DNA of 64,000 bases, from contig JAXHLY010000008.1 in the NCBI GenBank assembly GCA_034521715.1, positions 1-64,000 on the forward strand, read 5' to 3'. The stretch comes from Methylohalomonas sp034521715 (lineage in GTDB: Bacteria; Pseudomonadota; Gammaproteobacteria; Methylohalomonadales; Methylohalomonadaceae). The notes under the pieces are model-generated. The model made no database searches. It saw only the letters and a list, made by a program, of their open reading frames with translations, and had not been told where the DNA came from. The translations under genes were made by a program, and so were the position numbers. Within the stretch, counting starts at the first letter, position 1, and each line of letters starts with the position of its first letter. Shown here piece by piece: positions 41,002 through 49,924 of the stretch.

Positions 41002-41132
41002 GGAAGCTCTGAACAATTTGTCATTTCGAGCGAAGCGAGAAATCCTTGTGCAGATTGTTGCTTGTAACTCAATGAGTTAAAAGATTTCTCCCGTTGGTCG
41101 AAATGACACGAGAGAATTATTCAGAGCCTCCC
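41002..41132. mobile_element. MITE-like element, copy 3
   Basis: Ends GGAAGCTCTGAACAATT (41002-41018) and AATTATTCAGAGCCTCC (41116-41132) match the inverted ends of copies 1 and 2. The interior again contains tcatttcgagcgaagcgaga and ttctcccgttggtcgaaatg but is shorter (about 130 bases). It occupies most of the gap before the conserved pair that starts at 41284; the remaining 150 bases (41133-41283) show nothing recognisable apart from the ribosome-binding region. Confidence 0.72.
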
Positions 41133-41283
41133 TAAATTATCAGCCACCGGCTGCGAGTGCTAGCTTCACAATGTGCTATTTTGTAATTAACTTGAAAGAG
41201 AAATGATTCCAGCCTCAGGAGATTGAGGGGTTTTCACAGGCAGGTTATTCATCTGACAGTGTTCATTACTGGGGGTATGCATC

Positions 41284-41913
41284 ATGTTGTCGAGCCAGAA
41301 ACACTCACGACTGATTACCGGCATGGATGTCAGGGAGTTCTTTCAGGATAGTGTCCAGACCGCGGTTGTTCGCCAGCAGGTGAATGTCGCAGACGATACT
41401 GTTTTCTACGTGGTGAATATGCTGACCGAATTCGCCCGCTCCGATGCTCTCTACGAAGATACGCCCGACGGCCGCATGATCAAACCGCTGGCCAGGTTTT
41501 ATACCGACGCCGTCGACGCAACCACAATCCAGGAAGCCAATAACGCTCTCAAGCGTCTCGGTGATGTGGCACTGTTTATCGCCGGCCTGTATGCCCATAG
41601 CCTGCAGCGCAGTGCCGTCGATATCGACTATTACATCGCCATGGGCGGCAACGCCTATGATTGTCTTGCTGACAGCGTGCGGCGTTCATTCCATGGCCGG
41701 ACTTTCGGCGAGATCTACCAGGAACTGGCGGAAAAGTTTGCCCAGCTGGTCGACGTGCTCTCGGAAGTGTCGGATGAATTCCAGCCGGGCCACGATCAGG
41801 ATCTGCTGCGGCTGTATGAAATATGGATGCTGACAGGCAGTGCCCAGGTGGAACGCAAGCTGCGCCAGCATGGCATACAGCCTGACGCCACGGTCAGCCA
41901 GTCCCGGCACTGA
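41284..41913 (+). CDS. Conserved hypothetical protein, all-helical
   Basis: A 209-residue intact frame, MLSSQKHSRLITGMDVREFF, mostly amphipathic helices: NVADDTVFYVVNMLTEFARS, IQEANNALKRLGDVALFIAG, YYIAMGGNAYDCLADSVRRS, IYQELAEKFAQLVDVLSEVS. I do not recognise a family. There is no signal peptide or membrane helix, so it should be cytoplasmic. It is followed 11 bases later by a second unknown gene with similar helical composition, and the two probably form an operon and perhaps a complex. Confidence 0.75.
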   Translation: MLSSQKHSRLITGMDVREFFQDSVQTAVVRQQVNVADDTVFYVVNMLTEFARSDALYEDTPDGRMIKPLARFYTDAVDATTIQEANNALKRLGDVALFIAGLYAHSLQRSAVDIDYYIAMGGNAYDCLADSVRRSFHGRTFGEIYQELAEKFAQLVDVLSEVSDEFQPGHDQDLLRLYEIWMLTGSAQVERKLRQHGIQPDATVSQSRH

Positions 41914-41924
41914 GAGGCGACATC

Positions 41925-42572
41925 ATGCCAGTTGCAGAACTGCAGTTACGCCTGCAGTCGTGTTACGAGATTGATCTGCCATACCGGGTCGAGGATTTTT
42001 TGACCACGGACGAGGCGCTCGCGCGGCTGCTGAACGGCGACCATCCACACCAGCCGCACGAACGCCTGCTGCTGCAGCAGGCCGGGGATGATCTGTCCAT
42101 GTCGCTGTATCTCGATGCCGGGCTGCTGGACAGACTGAGTGATGTCGAAGCGCTGCATACCGCGGGCAGGGATCAGATGGCCGATCTGAGCCTGGTGCTC
42201 GAGGGCGTCAGCCATTTTGTTTACATGGCCTGGAATGCCTCTCATGAAAGACCGGTCAGCCTGCTGGAGCTGGAATTGCAGGCCGAGGTGGACAAGTTCG
42301 TGACCCTGCTGTTACTCCAGGGAGAGCAGGGCGTCAAGACCTTCGCGGAACTGCATCAATGGCTGTTCGAGGATGTGAGCTTTGCCGATACCCTGGACGA
42401 GGAACAGCTGCAGCGCTACATGACGGCCAATCATTTTGCCGCCCGTTACTGCTGGCAGCTGGGGCGGCGGTATCAGCAGCTGAAAGGCGGCCAGGACTGG
42501 TACAACGAACTGCGGCGTTTCTACCGCCTGCAGCATGACGCCAAGCTGCGGCGGATTAGTACGTTGCAGTGA
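41925..42572 (+). CDS. Conserved hypothetical protein, partner of the preceding gene
   Basis: A 215-residue intact frame, MPVAELQLRLQSCYEIDLPY, with RVEDFLTTDEALARLLNG and RLLLQQAGDDLSMSLYLDAG, then LVLEGVSHFVYMAWNASHER and LLELELQAEVDKFVTLLLLQ. The central VLEGVSHFVYMAW and LELQAEVDKF blocks look like conserved core helices with Glu and His residues, but no catalytic or metal motif is certain. The C-terminal helices (ARYCWQLGRRYQQLKGGQDW) are basic and aromatic. Function unknown; context offers no clue beyond co-transcription with the gene upstream. Confidence 0.75.
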   Translation: MPVAELQLRLQSCYEIDLPYRVEDFLTTDEALARLLNGDHPHQPHERLLLQQAGDDLSMSLYLDAGLLDRLSDVEALHTAGRDQMADLSLVLEGVSHFVYMAWNASHERPVSLLELELQAEVDKFVTLLLLQGEQGVKTFAELHQWLFEDVSFADTLDEEQLQRYMTANHFAARYCWQLGRRYQQLKGGQDWYNELRRFYRLQHDAKLRRISTLQ

Positions 42573-43072
42573 TCGTATCTCGTGTTGTTAATGGATCAGT
42601 CCGCAAATGAACGCGCATACAAAAATAGCGCAAGGCGCACTTTGTCCCTTTTCCCTCTGGGAGAAGGAAGGATGAGGGTTCAAAACGCGAATAACAAAAG
42701 TCGTCATTCCGGAATCGCCGCAGGCGATATCCGGAATCCAGTTAGATTATTAATCTCCTTTGAAAGTTAATCTTTCCATTCTCCCGTTGTGCCGCACCCG
42801 GCAGGACGCAGAAAGTGGTATTGATCGGGTTAAGCGAGATTAATTGTTCACTGGATTACCGTTTTCGCGGTAATAACAGCAGTTAACATTCGCGTGTATT
42901 CGCGGACAACAAAAGACAAAATTGTAGGAGCCGATTCCATCGGCGATACAGGAGTTAAAAAGATTCGCGGATGTAATCCGCTCCCACAATGCGTTTCACG
43001 AGCGATGCGATATCGGGCCTGCTGCCTAAAGGCCGGAATGACAAAAAGAGATTCGCGACGAGGGCGCCGCTC
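42573..43072. repeat. Repeat-rich intergenic region
   Basis: Five hundred bases without a gene. 42609-42680 is an inverted copy of the repeat at 3637-3706. 42700-42740 is a palindromic unit (cattccggaatcgccgcagg) related to those near 2560 and 3540. 42885-42905 (cattcgcgtgtattcgcgga) resembles 22335-22358. 42921-42990 is a REP/BIME-like pair like that at 5217-5286. Nothing coding is seen. Confidence 0.65.
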
Positions 43073-44332
43073 CTACTGCCTCTTCATGGCATCAAAGAAC
43101 TCGGAATTGTTCTTCGTCGCCTTGAGGCGTTCGAGCAGGAATTCCATCGCCGCGAGTTCTTCCATCGGGTGCAGCAGTTTGCGCAGGATCCACATCTTCT
43201 GCAGTTCGTCCGGCGAGGTCAGCAGTTCCTCGCGGCGCGTGCCGGAGCGGTTGATGTTGATAGAGGGATAGATGCGTTTCTCGGAAATCTCCCGGCTCAG
43301 GTGGATTTCCATGTTGCCGGTACCCTTGAACTCTTCGTAAATGACATCGTCCATGCGCGAGCCGGTTTCCACCAGCGCGGTAGCGATAATGGTCAGTGAG
43401 CCGCCTTCCTCGATATTGCGCGCGGCGCCGAAGAAGCGTTTCGGCCGCTGCAGCGCATTGGCATCGACACCGCCGGTCAGCACCTTGCCCGATGCCGGGA
43501 CCACGGTGTTGTAGGCACGTGCCAGGCGGGTAATGGAATCGAGCAGGATGACGACATCCTTTTTATGCTCGACCAGGCGCTTGGCGCGTTCGATGACCAT
43601 GTCGGCGACCTGGACGTGACGGCTCGCAGGTTCGTCGAAGGTCGATGAAATGACCTCGCCGCGTACCGAACGCTGCATTTCGGTAACTTCTTCCGGGCGT
43701 TCGTCGATAAGCAGCACGATCAGAAAGCATTCGGGATAATTGTGCGTGATCGACTGGGCGATGCTCTGCAGCAGCATGGTCTTGCCGGCCTTCGGCGGCG
43801 AGACGATGAGGCCGCGCTGGCCCTTGCCGATGGGCGCGACCAGGTCGATGATGCGCGGCGTCAGATCCTCGGTACTGCCGTTGCCGCGTTCGAGCTTGAG
43901 CCGGTCATGGGCGAACAGCGGCGTCAGGTTCTCGAACAGGATCTTGTTCTTGGCGTTTTCCGGCGGCTCGAAGTTGATCTCGTTGACTTTCAGCAGCGCA
44001 AAGTAGCGTTCGCCGTCTTTCGGCGGCCGAATCTTGCCGGAGATATTGTCACCGGTACGCAGATTGAAGCGCCGTATCTGACTGGGCGAGACGTAGATGT
44101 CGTCGGGACCGGCGAGGAAAGAGCTGTCGGCAGAGCGCAGAAAGCCAAATCCGTCCTGGAGGATTTCGAGCACGCCGTCGCCATAGATATCTTCACCCTT
44201 CTTGGCATGCGCCTTGAGGATTTCGAAAATGACGTCCTGTTTCCGGGAACGGGCGAGGCCTTCGAGTCCGAGCTGCTTGGACAGATCAATCAGGGCCGAA
44301 GGTGGTTGTTGCTTAAGTTCTGTTAAGTTCAT
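43073..44332 (-). CDS. rho: Transcription termination factor Rho
   Basis: A 419-residue hexameric RNA helicase, intact. It has the N-terminal helical part MNLTELKQQPPSALIDLSKQ, the RNA-binding domain GFGFLRSADSSFLAGPDDIY, P-loop GLIVSPPKAGKTMLLQSIAQ, Walker B DVVILLDSITRLARAYN, the Q-loop/R-loop region VLTGGVDANALQRPKRFFGA, and the C-terminal LLHPMEELAAMEFLLERLKA. It is located after trxA, as in many gammaproteobacteria, with a 196-base leader (44333-44528) where autoregulation by early termination is known in E. coli; the leader is AT-rich with no terminator hairpin that I can see. Confidence 0.98.
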   Translation of the reverse strand: MNLTELKQQPPSALIDLSKQLGLEGLARSRKQDVIFEILKAHAKKGEDIYGDGVLEILQDGFGFLRSADSSFLAGPDDIYVSPSQIRRFNLRTGDNISGKIRPPKDGERYFALLKVNEINFEPPENAKNKILFENLTPLFAHDRLKLERGNGSTEDLTPRIIDLVAPIGKGQRGLIVSPPKAGKTMLLQSIAQSITHNYPECFLIVLLIDERPEEVTEMQRSVRGEVISSTFDEPASRHVQVADMVIERAKRLVEHKKDVVILLDSITRLARAYNTVVPASGKVLTGGVDANALQRPKRFFGAARNIEEGGSLTIIATALVETGSRMDDVIYEEFKGTGNMEIHLSREISEKRIYPSININRSGTRREELLTSPDELQKMWILRKLLHPMEELAAMEFLLERLKATKNNSEFFDAMKRQ

Positions 44333-44528
44333 GGCCTCATGAACGCTAAAGCGAGAAAAGGTTGGATCAAGCGCGCAGACACCCCTGCAGGGCGGGATTA
44401 CTAGTAATTAATAAGGTTAATATTTACGAGGGATTAAACGTTTTTAAGACAGGTATTACTGTTCTTGATTAGTTTAAATTAGCACGTCATGCAGGGTGCG
44501 TCTAGTATTTTGGCAATAAAAACAGCCC

Positions 44529-44856
44529 TCACACATTACTGTCAATAAAGGCCGAAAGCTGCGATTTGGACATGGCGCCGACCTTGGTGGCGGCCACGTT
44601 GCCGCTCTTGAAAATCATCAGGGTCGGGATGCCGCGGACCGCGTATTTTTGCGGGGTTTCCTGGTTTTCGTCAATATTGAGCTTGGCGACGGTGACCTTA
44701 TCGCCATATTCTTCCGCGATTTCGTCGAGGATGGGGGCGATCATCTTGCAGGGGCCGCACCACTCCGCCCAGTAATCCACCACCACCGGCGTTGTCAGAT
44801 TTAAGCACCTGATCTTCAAATGTGGAGTCGGTGACGGCTATGATATTTTTACTCAT
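44529..44856 (-). CDS. trxA: Thioredoxin 1 (one frameshift)
   Basis: The start at 44856 gives MSKNIIAVTDSTFEDQVLKS, then a single frame change near 44805 leads to TPVVVDYWAEWCGPCKMIAP with the WCGPC redox site, NIDENQETPQKYAVRGIPTL (cis-Pro of GIPT) and GAMSKSQLSAFIDSNV. At 108 residues across the join it has the normal length. It reduces disulfides in the cytoplasm. The break is in an otherwise perfectly conserved gene and is most likely an error. Confidence 0.95.
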
Positions 44857-44989
44857 CAGGGAACGTCATTCCTTTGTATATCAAGTATGATGCGTATTTC
44901 ATAGGAATTACCCAGTGAATGCAAGCTGCCCGCCCCGGCGACTGACCGGGGATCGAGCGACCGCGGGCGGCCCTAACCGATTGAAGTAA

Positions 44990-46297
44990 ATGACCAATAC
45001 ACTATTGACTGACAAGGCATTTCAGGAGCTGCCGCTGCATGAAGACCTGCTGAAGGCGCTGAATGATGCCGGACTGACCCACTGCACCCCGATCCAGGCC
45101 GAAACCCTGCCGCTGATGCTCGGCGGGCGGGATATCGCCGGCCAGGCGCAGACCGGTACCGGCAAGACTGCCGCGTTTCTGCTCGCCACCCTGAACCGGC
45201 TGCTGAACAGCCCGCCTGCCGATGACCGGCGCCCCAATCAGCCGCGTGCCCTGATGATCGCGCCGACCCGCGAACTCGCCATCCAGATCCACAAGGATGC
45301 GCTGCTGCTGAACAAGTACGCCGGGTTCCGCATCAGCCTGGTCTATGGCGGCGTCGACTACGACAAGCAGCGCGATGAGCTGCGGGCCGGTGTCGACATC
45401 CTCATCGGCACGCCGGGGCGGCTGATCGATTACTTCAAGCAGAAAGTATACGACCTGCGCGCTGCCGAGATGATGGTGCTCGACGAGGCCGACCGCATGT
45501 TCGACCTCGGTTTCATCAAGGACGTGCGCTACCTGCTGCGGCGGCTGCCGCCGGTGGACAGGCGCCAGGGGCTGCTGTTCTCGGCGACGCTCCCCTACAA
45601 GGTCACCGAACTCGCCTACGAACACATGAACAATCCGGAACTCATCAAGGTGAACCCGGATCAGGTCACCGCCGATCGCGTCACGCAGGTGCTGTACCAC
45701 GTGTCCAAGGACGAGAAGATCCGGTTGTTGCTGGGGCTGCTCAAGCAGATGGACCCGAAACGGACCATGATTTTCGTGAATACCAAGCACGTGGCGGAAA
45801 AGGTATGGGGTTATCTGGAAAGCAACGGCTTTCATGCCGCCATGCTCTCGGGGGACGTGCCGCAACAGAAACGCCAGAAGATGTTCAAGCAGTTTTCCGA
45901 TGGCGAGCTGGCGATCCTGGTGGCGACCGACGTCGCTTCCCGCGGCCTGCATATTCCCAATGTCAGTCATGTGTTCAATTACGACCTGCCGCAGAATGCC
46001 GAGGACTACGTCCACCGTATCGGCCGTACCGCCCGCGTGGGCGAGGCCGGCGATGCTATCAGCCTGGCCTGCGAGGAGTATGTTTATTCGCTGATGGAGA
46101 TCGAGGAATACATCGGCTACAAGCTGCCCACCGAATCCGTCACCGACGCCATGCTGGAAAAGAATCCGGCCCCGCCGGTCAGGCGCGAACGCGATCGGAA
46201 ACCGGGCGGCGGCCGTGGCGGCGGCAAGCGGCGCGGTGGCGGTGGCCGAGGCGGCGGCTCACACCGGCGCAGCGGTGCCAGTTCGGCGCCACACTAA
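44990..46297 (+). CDS. rhlB: ATP-dependent RNA helicase RhlB
   Basis: A DEAD-box helicase of the RNA degradosome. Motif Q THCTPIQAETLPL, motif I GQAQTGTGKTAAFLL, Ia APTRELAIQI, Ib TPGRLIDYF, II VLDEADRMFDLGF, III LLFSATLPYKV, V DVASRGLHIP and VI VHRIGRTARVGE are all intact. The start FQELPLHEDLLKALNDAGLT is typical of RhlB. The tail (from residue 400) is an RGG-rich basic extension (GGGRGGGKRRGGGGRGGG). It is divergent from trxA with 130 bases between, as in E. coli, where rhlB and trxA are also divergent neighbours. Confidence 0.96.
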   Translation: MTNTLLTDKAFQELPLHEDLLKALNDAGLTHCTPIQAETLPLMLGGRDIAGQAQTGTGKTAAFLLATLNRLLNSPPADDRRPNQPRALMIAPTRELAIQIHKDALLLNKYAGFRISLVYGGVDYDKQRDELRAGVDILIGTPGRLIDYFKQKVYDLRAAEMMVLDEADRMFDLGFIKDVRYLLRRLPPVDRRQGLLFSATLPYKVTELAYEHMNNPELIKVNPDQVTADRVTQVLYHVSKDEKIRLLLGLLKQMDPKRTMIFVNTKHVAEKVWGYLESNGFHAAMLSGDVPQQKRQKMFKQFSDGELAILVATDVASRGLHIPNVSHVFNYDLPQNAEDYVHRIGRTARVGEAGDAISLACEEYVYSLMEIEEYIGYKLPTESVTDAMLEKNPAPPVRRERDRKPGGGRGGGKRRGGGGRGGGSHRRSGASSAPH

Positions 46298-46328
46298 GCG
46301 GCTGATTCGTTACCGCTGAATCCGCGTT

Positions 46329-47000
46329 TCAGGCCAACAGCCGGTCCAGCCACTCCGCAATTTCCGCGATCTCTTCCAGGCATACCGAGTGCGCCATCGG
46401 GTATTCGTGCCAGGTGACATCGTAGCCGCTCCTGATTAACTGATCGCGGCTTGCATGACCCTGATGGACGGGAATGATCGGGTCGTTGATACCGTGCATC
46501 ATCAGGATCGGCGTTTTCGCATTGGCCTCGCTGGCTTCGGCCTCCAGCTTTTCAGCAAGTGGTAGATAACACGACAGCGCCAGTATGCCGCCCAGCGGCT
46601 GCGTATAACGCAGACCACCGTAGAGGGCGACGGCGCCGCCCTGGGAAAAACCGGCGGCGACAACCCGGTGGCTTTTGATACCTCGAGCGATCTCGCTGTC
46701 GATCCAGCCGTGCAGCAACTGGCCGGAAGCGCGGATACCGTCACTGTCTTCCATCTGCGTCAGGTCGGGGCTTTGTACGTCGTACCAGGCGCGCATGGCC
46801 ATACCGCCGTTGATGGTGACCGGGCGCATGGGTGCATGCGGGAAAATGAAGCGCACGCCGCGGGCCGGCTCCAGTTGCAGTTCCGGCACAATGGGCCCGA
46901 AGTCATGGCCGTCGGCACCCAGGCCGTGCAGCCAGATGACGCTGGCGCGGTGTTCGCCCGCGGCTTCAATAATAACGGCCTGTTCCTGTTCGCTGCTCAC
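46329..47000 (-). CDS. Carboxylesterase, phospholipase/carboxylesterase family
   Basis: An alpha/beta hydrolase: ASVIWLHGLGADGHDFGPIV, RFIFPHAPMRPVTINGGMAM, the nucleophile elbow RVVAAGFSQGGAVALYGG (GxSxG), ILMMHGINDPIIPVHQG with the acid Asp, and HEYPMAHSVCLEEI with the His. It is the EstB/acyl-protein-thioesterase-like subfamily acting on short-chain esters; the natural substrate is unknown. I place the start at the GTG (47000) just before SSEQEQAVIIEAAGEHRA; a longer in-frame ATG at 47057 adds 19 residues without family support. Confidence 0.92.
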   Translation of the reverse strand: MSSEQEQAVIIEAAGEHRASVIWLHGLGADGHDFGPIVPELQLEPARGVRFIFPHAPMRPVTINGGMAMRAWYDVQSPDLTQMEDSDGIRASGQLLHGWIDSEIARGIKSHRVVAAGFSQGGAVALYGGLRYTQPLGGILALSCYLPLAEKLEAEASEANAKTPILMMHGINDPIIPVHQGHASRDQLIRSGYDVTWHEYPMAHSVCLEEIAEIAEWLDRLLA

Positions 47001-47081
47001 GTCGGCTCCCGGTTTGGCAAGGCGCGCTATCGTCGCAGGTGCAGACAGACCTGACAAGATACATGGCAGGCGCTGGCACGT

Positions 47082-47165
47082 TTGTCATCCCGAACGCACG
47101 TGAGGGATTTTCGGGCTATGAAAAGCAAGATTTCTCAACCACTTCGTGGTTTCGAAATGACAGTA
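47082..47165. repeat. Fragment related to the MITE-like repeat interior
   Basis: gtcatcccgaacgcacgtga ... tttctcaaccacttcgtggt then ttcgaaatgacagta resembles the interior text of the elements at 5016, 26653 and 41002 without their ends. It lies in the gap before lptM. Confidence 0.45.
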
Positions 47166-47275
47166 TCGGCAAGACTGGTTACAACTGGCCCAATACACGC
47201 AATAGGTGCCGGTCGCCGAATCTGCTATCCTCGCCAGCCTGTTATTCAACACATGAATCCCGGGGATTAACCAAC

Positions 47276-47437
47276 ATGTTCTGCCGCGTAATCGACCGCC
47301 GGCTTCCGGTTCGCCTGCTGTTCCTGGCCGGCCTGCTGTTCATGCTGACCGCCTGTGGCCAGAAGGGGCCGCTGTACCTGCCTGACGAGACGGATGAAGA
47401 CAGGACCGAAGAATCCGAGTCCGGCGATCAATACTGA
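47276..47437 (+). CDS. lptM: LPS translocon maturation lipoprotein LptM (YifL-like)
   Basis: A 53-residue product, MFCRVIDRRLPVRLLFLAGL then LFMLTACGQKGPLYLPDETD. The signal peptide ends in the lipobox LTAC, and the CGQKGPLYLP segment just after the lipidated Cys is the defining motif of LptM. In E. coli LptM helps disulfide maturation of LptD in the outer-membrane LPS translocon. The location directly before lysA is the usual one in gammaproteobacteria. The acidic tail DETDEDRTEESESGDQY is typical. Confidence 0.93.
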   Translation: MFCRVIDRRLPVRLLFLAGLLFMLTACGQKGPLYLPDETDEDRTEESESGDQY

Positions 47438-47451
47438 TAGTCTGGTAAAAC

Positions 47452-48710
47452 ATGACCGCGACCGTTTAGCTATCGCCGGGCACGCCTGTTTGCCGGAAAA
47501 AGTGCCACTGGAAGATATCGCCGAACGTTACGGTACGCCCTGTTACGTCTATTCACGGGCGGACATGGAATCCCGCTGGCGGGCGCTGGACGCGGCCTTC
47601 GGTTCACGGCCGCACCTGGTCTGTTATGCGGTCAAGGCCAATTCCAATCTCGCGGTTCTCGATGTCCTCGCACGGCTTGGCTCCGGTTTCGACATTGTGT
47701 CGCGTGGGCGAGCTTGAGCGCGTGCTCGCCGCCGGCGGCCGCGCCGATCGTATCGTTTTCTCCGGCGTCGGCAAGCGCGAAGACGAAATGCACCGGGCCC
47801 TGGAAGCCGGCATCCGCTGCTTCAATGTCGAATCGGTGGCGGAACTCGATCGCCTCAACGAGGTGGCCGGTGCGCTCGGCCGCAAGGCACCGGTTGCCCT
47901 GCGCGTGAACCCCGACGTCGACGCCGGTACGCATCCCTATATCGCCACCGGCCTGAAGGAAAACAAGTTCGGTATCGCCCATCACGAGGCGCCTGGCCGC
48001 GTACGAGCGCGCCGCCGGCCTGGCGCATATCAATATCGCCGGCATCGGCTGTCACATCGGTTCGCAGATCACCCGCGCCGAGCCGTTCCATGACGCTGCC
48101 CGGCGCATCCTGGGCCTGGTCGAGGAGCTGGCCGCGCGCGGTATCGAGCTGCGTCATATCGACTGCGGCGGTGGTCTGGGAGTGTGCTACCAGGATGAAA
48201 CCCCGCCGCCACCGGCGGAGTGGATCGGTGCGCTGATTGACGGCCTGGGTGACAGCGATCGGGAAATCATCATCGAACCCGGCCGTTCCGTTGTTGGTGC
48301 CGCCGGTGTGCTGCTGACGCGGGTTGAATACCTGAAGATGGGCGACGAGCGTAATTTCGCCGTCGTCGACGCCGCCATGAATGATCTCATGCGCCCGGCG
48401 CTCTATGGTGCCTGGCAGCGCATCCTGCCGGTGCATGAACACAATAGTGCCACAGCGGCCGTTTACGATGTGGTCGGACCCGTTTGTGAGAGCAGCGACT
48501 GGCTCGGCAGGGACCGCAAACTGTCGATTTTTCCTGGCGACCTGCTGGCGGTAGGCGAGGCCGGCGCCTATGGTTTCGGCATGAGTTCGAATTACAACAC
48601 CCGGCCGCGCGCCTGCCGAGGTCATGGTCGACGGCGATCGCTGTTACGTCGTGCGCGAACGCGAGACGGTTGCCGGGTTGTTCGCGCATGAGCGCGGCTG
48701 GCCGGAGTGA
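47452..48710 (+). CDS. lysA: Diaminopimelate decarboxylase (frameshifted)
   Basis: PLP enzyme of the last lysine-synthesis step. From the ATG at 47452 two early indels scramble the usual HFxYRxGxLFAE start (RFSYRRARLFAGK is readable in another frame); VPLEDIAERYGTPCYVYSRA follows. The PLP lysine lies in LVCYAVKANSNLAVLDVLAR. After a break near 47705 come RIVFSGVGKREDEMHRALEA and ALRVNPDVDAGTHPYIATGL. After 47990 the third frame has GIGCHIGSQITRAEPFHDAA, then DCGGGLGVCY and IIIEPGRSVVGAAGVLLTRV; PVCESSDWLG holds the active-site Cys. A last break near 48610 precedes VMVDGDRCYVVRERETVAGL and the stop. Confidence 0.94.
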
Positions 48711-48713
48711 TGC

Positions 48714-48988
48714 TGGTTAATTAGTTGATTAGTTAACTGGTTAATTGGTGATTGTGGGAGCCGATTCCATCGGCGATCACCCTCTCGGCCTCTGGAAGAG
48801 GGCTGGTGGTGAGGGCCGTTCAATGATGTTCCATGTGCCCGGCTTACAACATGCCGGGACAGGCTCTGTCCTTCTCCCAGAGGGAGAAGGAATAGTCCGC
48901 TCACCTCCAATACAACCATTTAACTAATCAACTAATTAACCAGTGACCAGTTAACCAGTTAACCAGTCAACCAATTAACCAATTAACT
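48714..48988. repeat. Intergenic heptamer tracts and REP-like unit
   Basis: 48714-48754 is a run of ttaattag, ttgattag, ttaactgg units; 48751-48779 is one REP-like palindrome (tgtgggagccgattccatcg); 48880-48895 is the ttctcccagagggagaagga motif also present near 3655 and 42655; 48914-48988 is a long run of aaccagtt, aaccaatt, aactaatc units right up to the methyltransferase start. No gene lies in this stretch. Confidence 0.7.
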
Positions 48989-48992
48989 GCCA

Positions 48993-49655
48993 ATGGACCG
49001 AATTCCCGAACCGGAACTGATGACCGACCCGGAGCAGGCCCGGGCCTACGCGGCGGCGGATTTCAGCGAGCCGCATGATCATTTCATCGAGTTGTTCCGC
49101 GAGCACTTTCCCGGCCGCGACATCAGCGGCCTGGTCCTGGACCTGGGCTGCGGCCCGGCCGATATTTCGATCCGGTTTGCCCGTGCTTACCCCGGCTGCC
49201 GGGTACTGGGCGTAGACGGTGCCCGCGCCATGCTCGACGAAGGTATGCGCGCCGTGGCGGCCGCCGGCCTGGCGGACCGGGTGCAGCTGATGGAAGGCTA
49301 CCTGCCGGGCGCGGCCTTGCCGGAGGTGGATTATGCCGCCGTGATCAGCAATAGTTTGCTGCATCATATGCGCGATCCGGCGGATTTCTGGCAGACTGTC
49401 GCCGCTGCTGCCGGTCCGGGGACGCCGGTCTGTGTCATGGACCTGATGCGCCCGGCCGGCCTCGCCGAAGCGGAGACGCTGGTTGCCACCCATGCCGCAG
49501 ATACCCCGGCCGTGCTGAGACGGGATTTTTACCGTTCGCTGCTGGCGGCTTACCGCCCGGAGGAAGTTCAGGACCAGCTGTTGGCGGCAGGGCTGGCGCA
49601 TTTGAGTGCAGCAGCCATCAGCGATCGGCACTGGCTGGTCGCCGGGCTGCAGTGA
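48993..49655 (+). CDS. Class I SAM-dependent methyltransferase
   Basis: A 220-residue product. Motif I is LVLDLGCGPADISIRFARAY, motif II CRVLGVDGARAMLDEGMRA, motif III YAAVISNSLLHHMRDPADFW, then CVMDLMRPAGLAEAETLV. It is a small-molecule or ubiquinone-type Methyltransf_11/25 protein; the substrate is not predictable. The start follows directly on a long heptamer repeat and no good ribosome site is seen. The NtrC sites of glnA begin four bases after its stop. Confidence 0.85.
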   Translation: MDRIPEPELMTDPEQARAYAAADFSEPHDHFIELFREHFPGRDISGLVLDLGCGPADISIRFARAYPGCRVLGVDGARAMLDEGMRAVAAAGLADRVQLMEGYLPGAALPEVDYAAVISNSLLHHMRDPADFWQTVAAAAGPGTPVCVMDLMRPAGLAEAETLVATHAADTPAVLRRDFYRSLLAAYRPEEVQDQLLAAGLAHLSAAAISDRHWLVAGLQ

Positions 49656-49658
49656 GTA

Positions 49659-49706
49659 TGCACTAGTATGGTGCGGATATTATGGGGTATGCACTAAACT
49701 GGAGCA
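49659..49706 (+). promoter_or_regulatory. Two NtrC-binding sites upstream of glnA
   Basis: TGCACTAGTATGGTGCG (49659-49675) and TGCACTAAACTGGAGCA (49690-49706) both match the NtrC dyad TGCACYA-N3-TGGTGCA with one or two changes. Their centres are 31 bases apart, three helical turns, so NtrC dimers would lie on the same face. They are about 90-120 bases upstream of the predicted start point, the classic enhancer position. Confidence 0.88.
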
Positions 49707-49768
49707 TGATTTTTCAGGCCCTGGCTCATAAGTTCCTAAATTTCAGTACATTCGTCATCGGCAGCTCA

Positions 49769-49784
49769 TGGCATGCTATATGCA
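49769..49784 (+). promoter_or_regulatory. Sigma-54 promoter of glnA
   Basis: TGGCATGCTATATGCA has the invariant GG (49770-49771) and GC (49782-49783) 12 bases apart, matching the sigma-54 consensus TGGCAC-N5-TTGCA. Together with the upstream NtrC sites this predicts nitrogen-regulated transcription of glnA starting near 49796. Confidence 0.82.
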
Positions 49785-49924
49785 CTATTACAGTTCCGAA
49801 TTGAGTTCAAATTTGCCTGACAGCCACGAGCAGTGATGAAACGAGACTCCTGAGGCGCCATGGGAAAAGCGAATAATCAGGAACGCACATAAGCAAGGGT
49901 TTATCGATTGAGGAGATACAAGCA

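Noticed and set aside
45002..46015. 337-residue reverse-strand frame opposite rhlB
   Set aside because: Antisense shadow; rhlB motifs on the plus strand explain the sequence fully.
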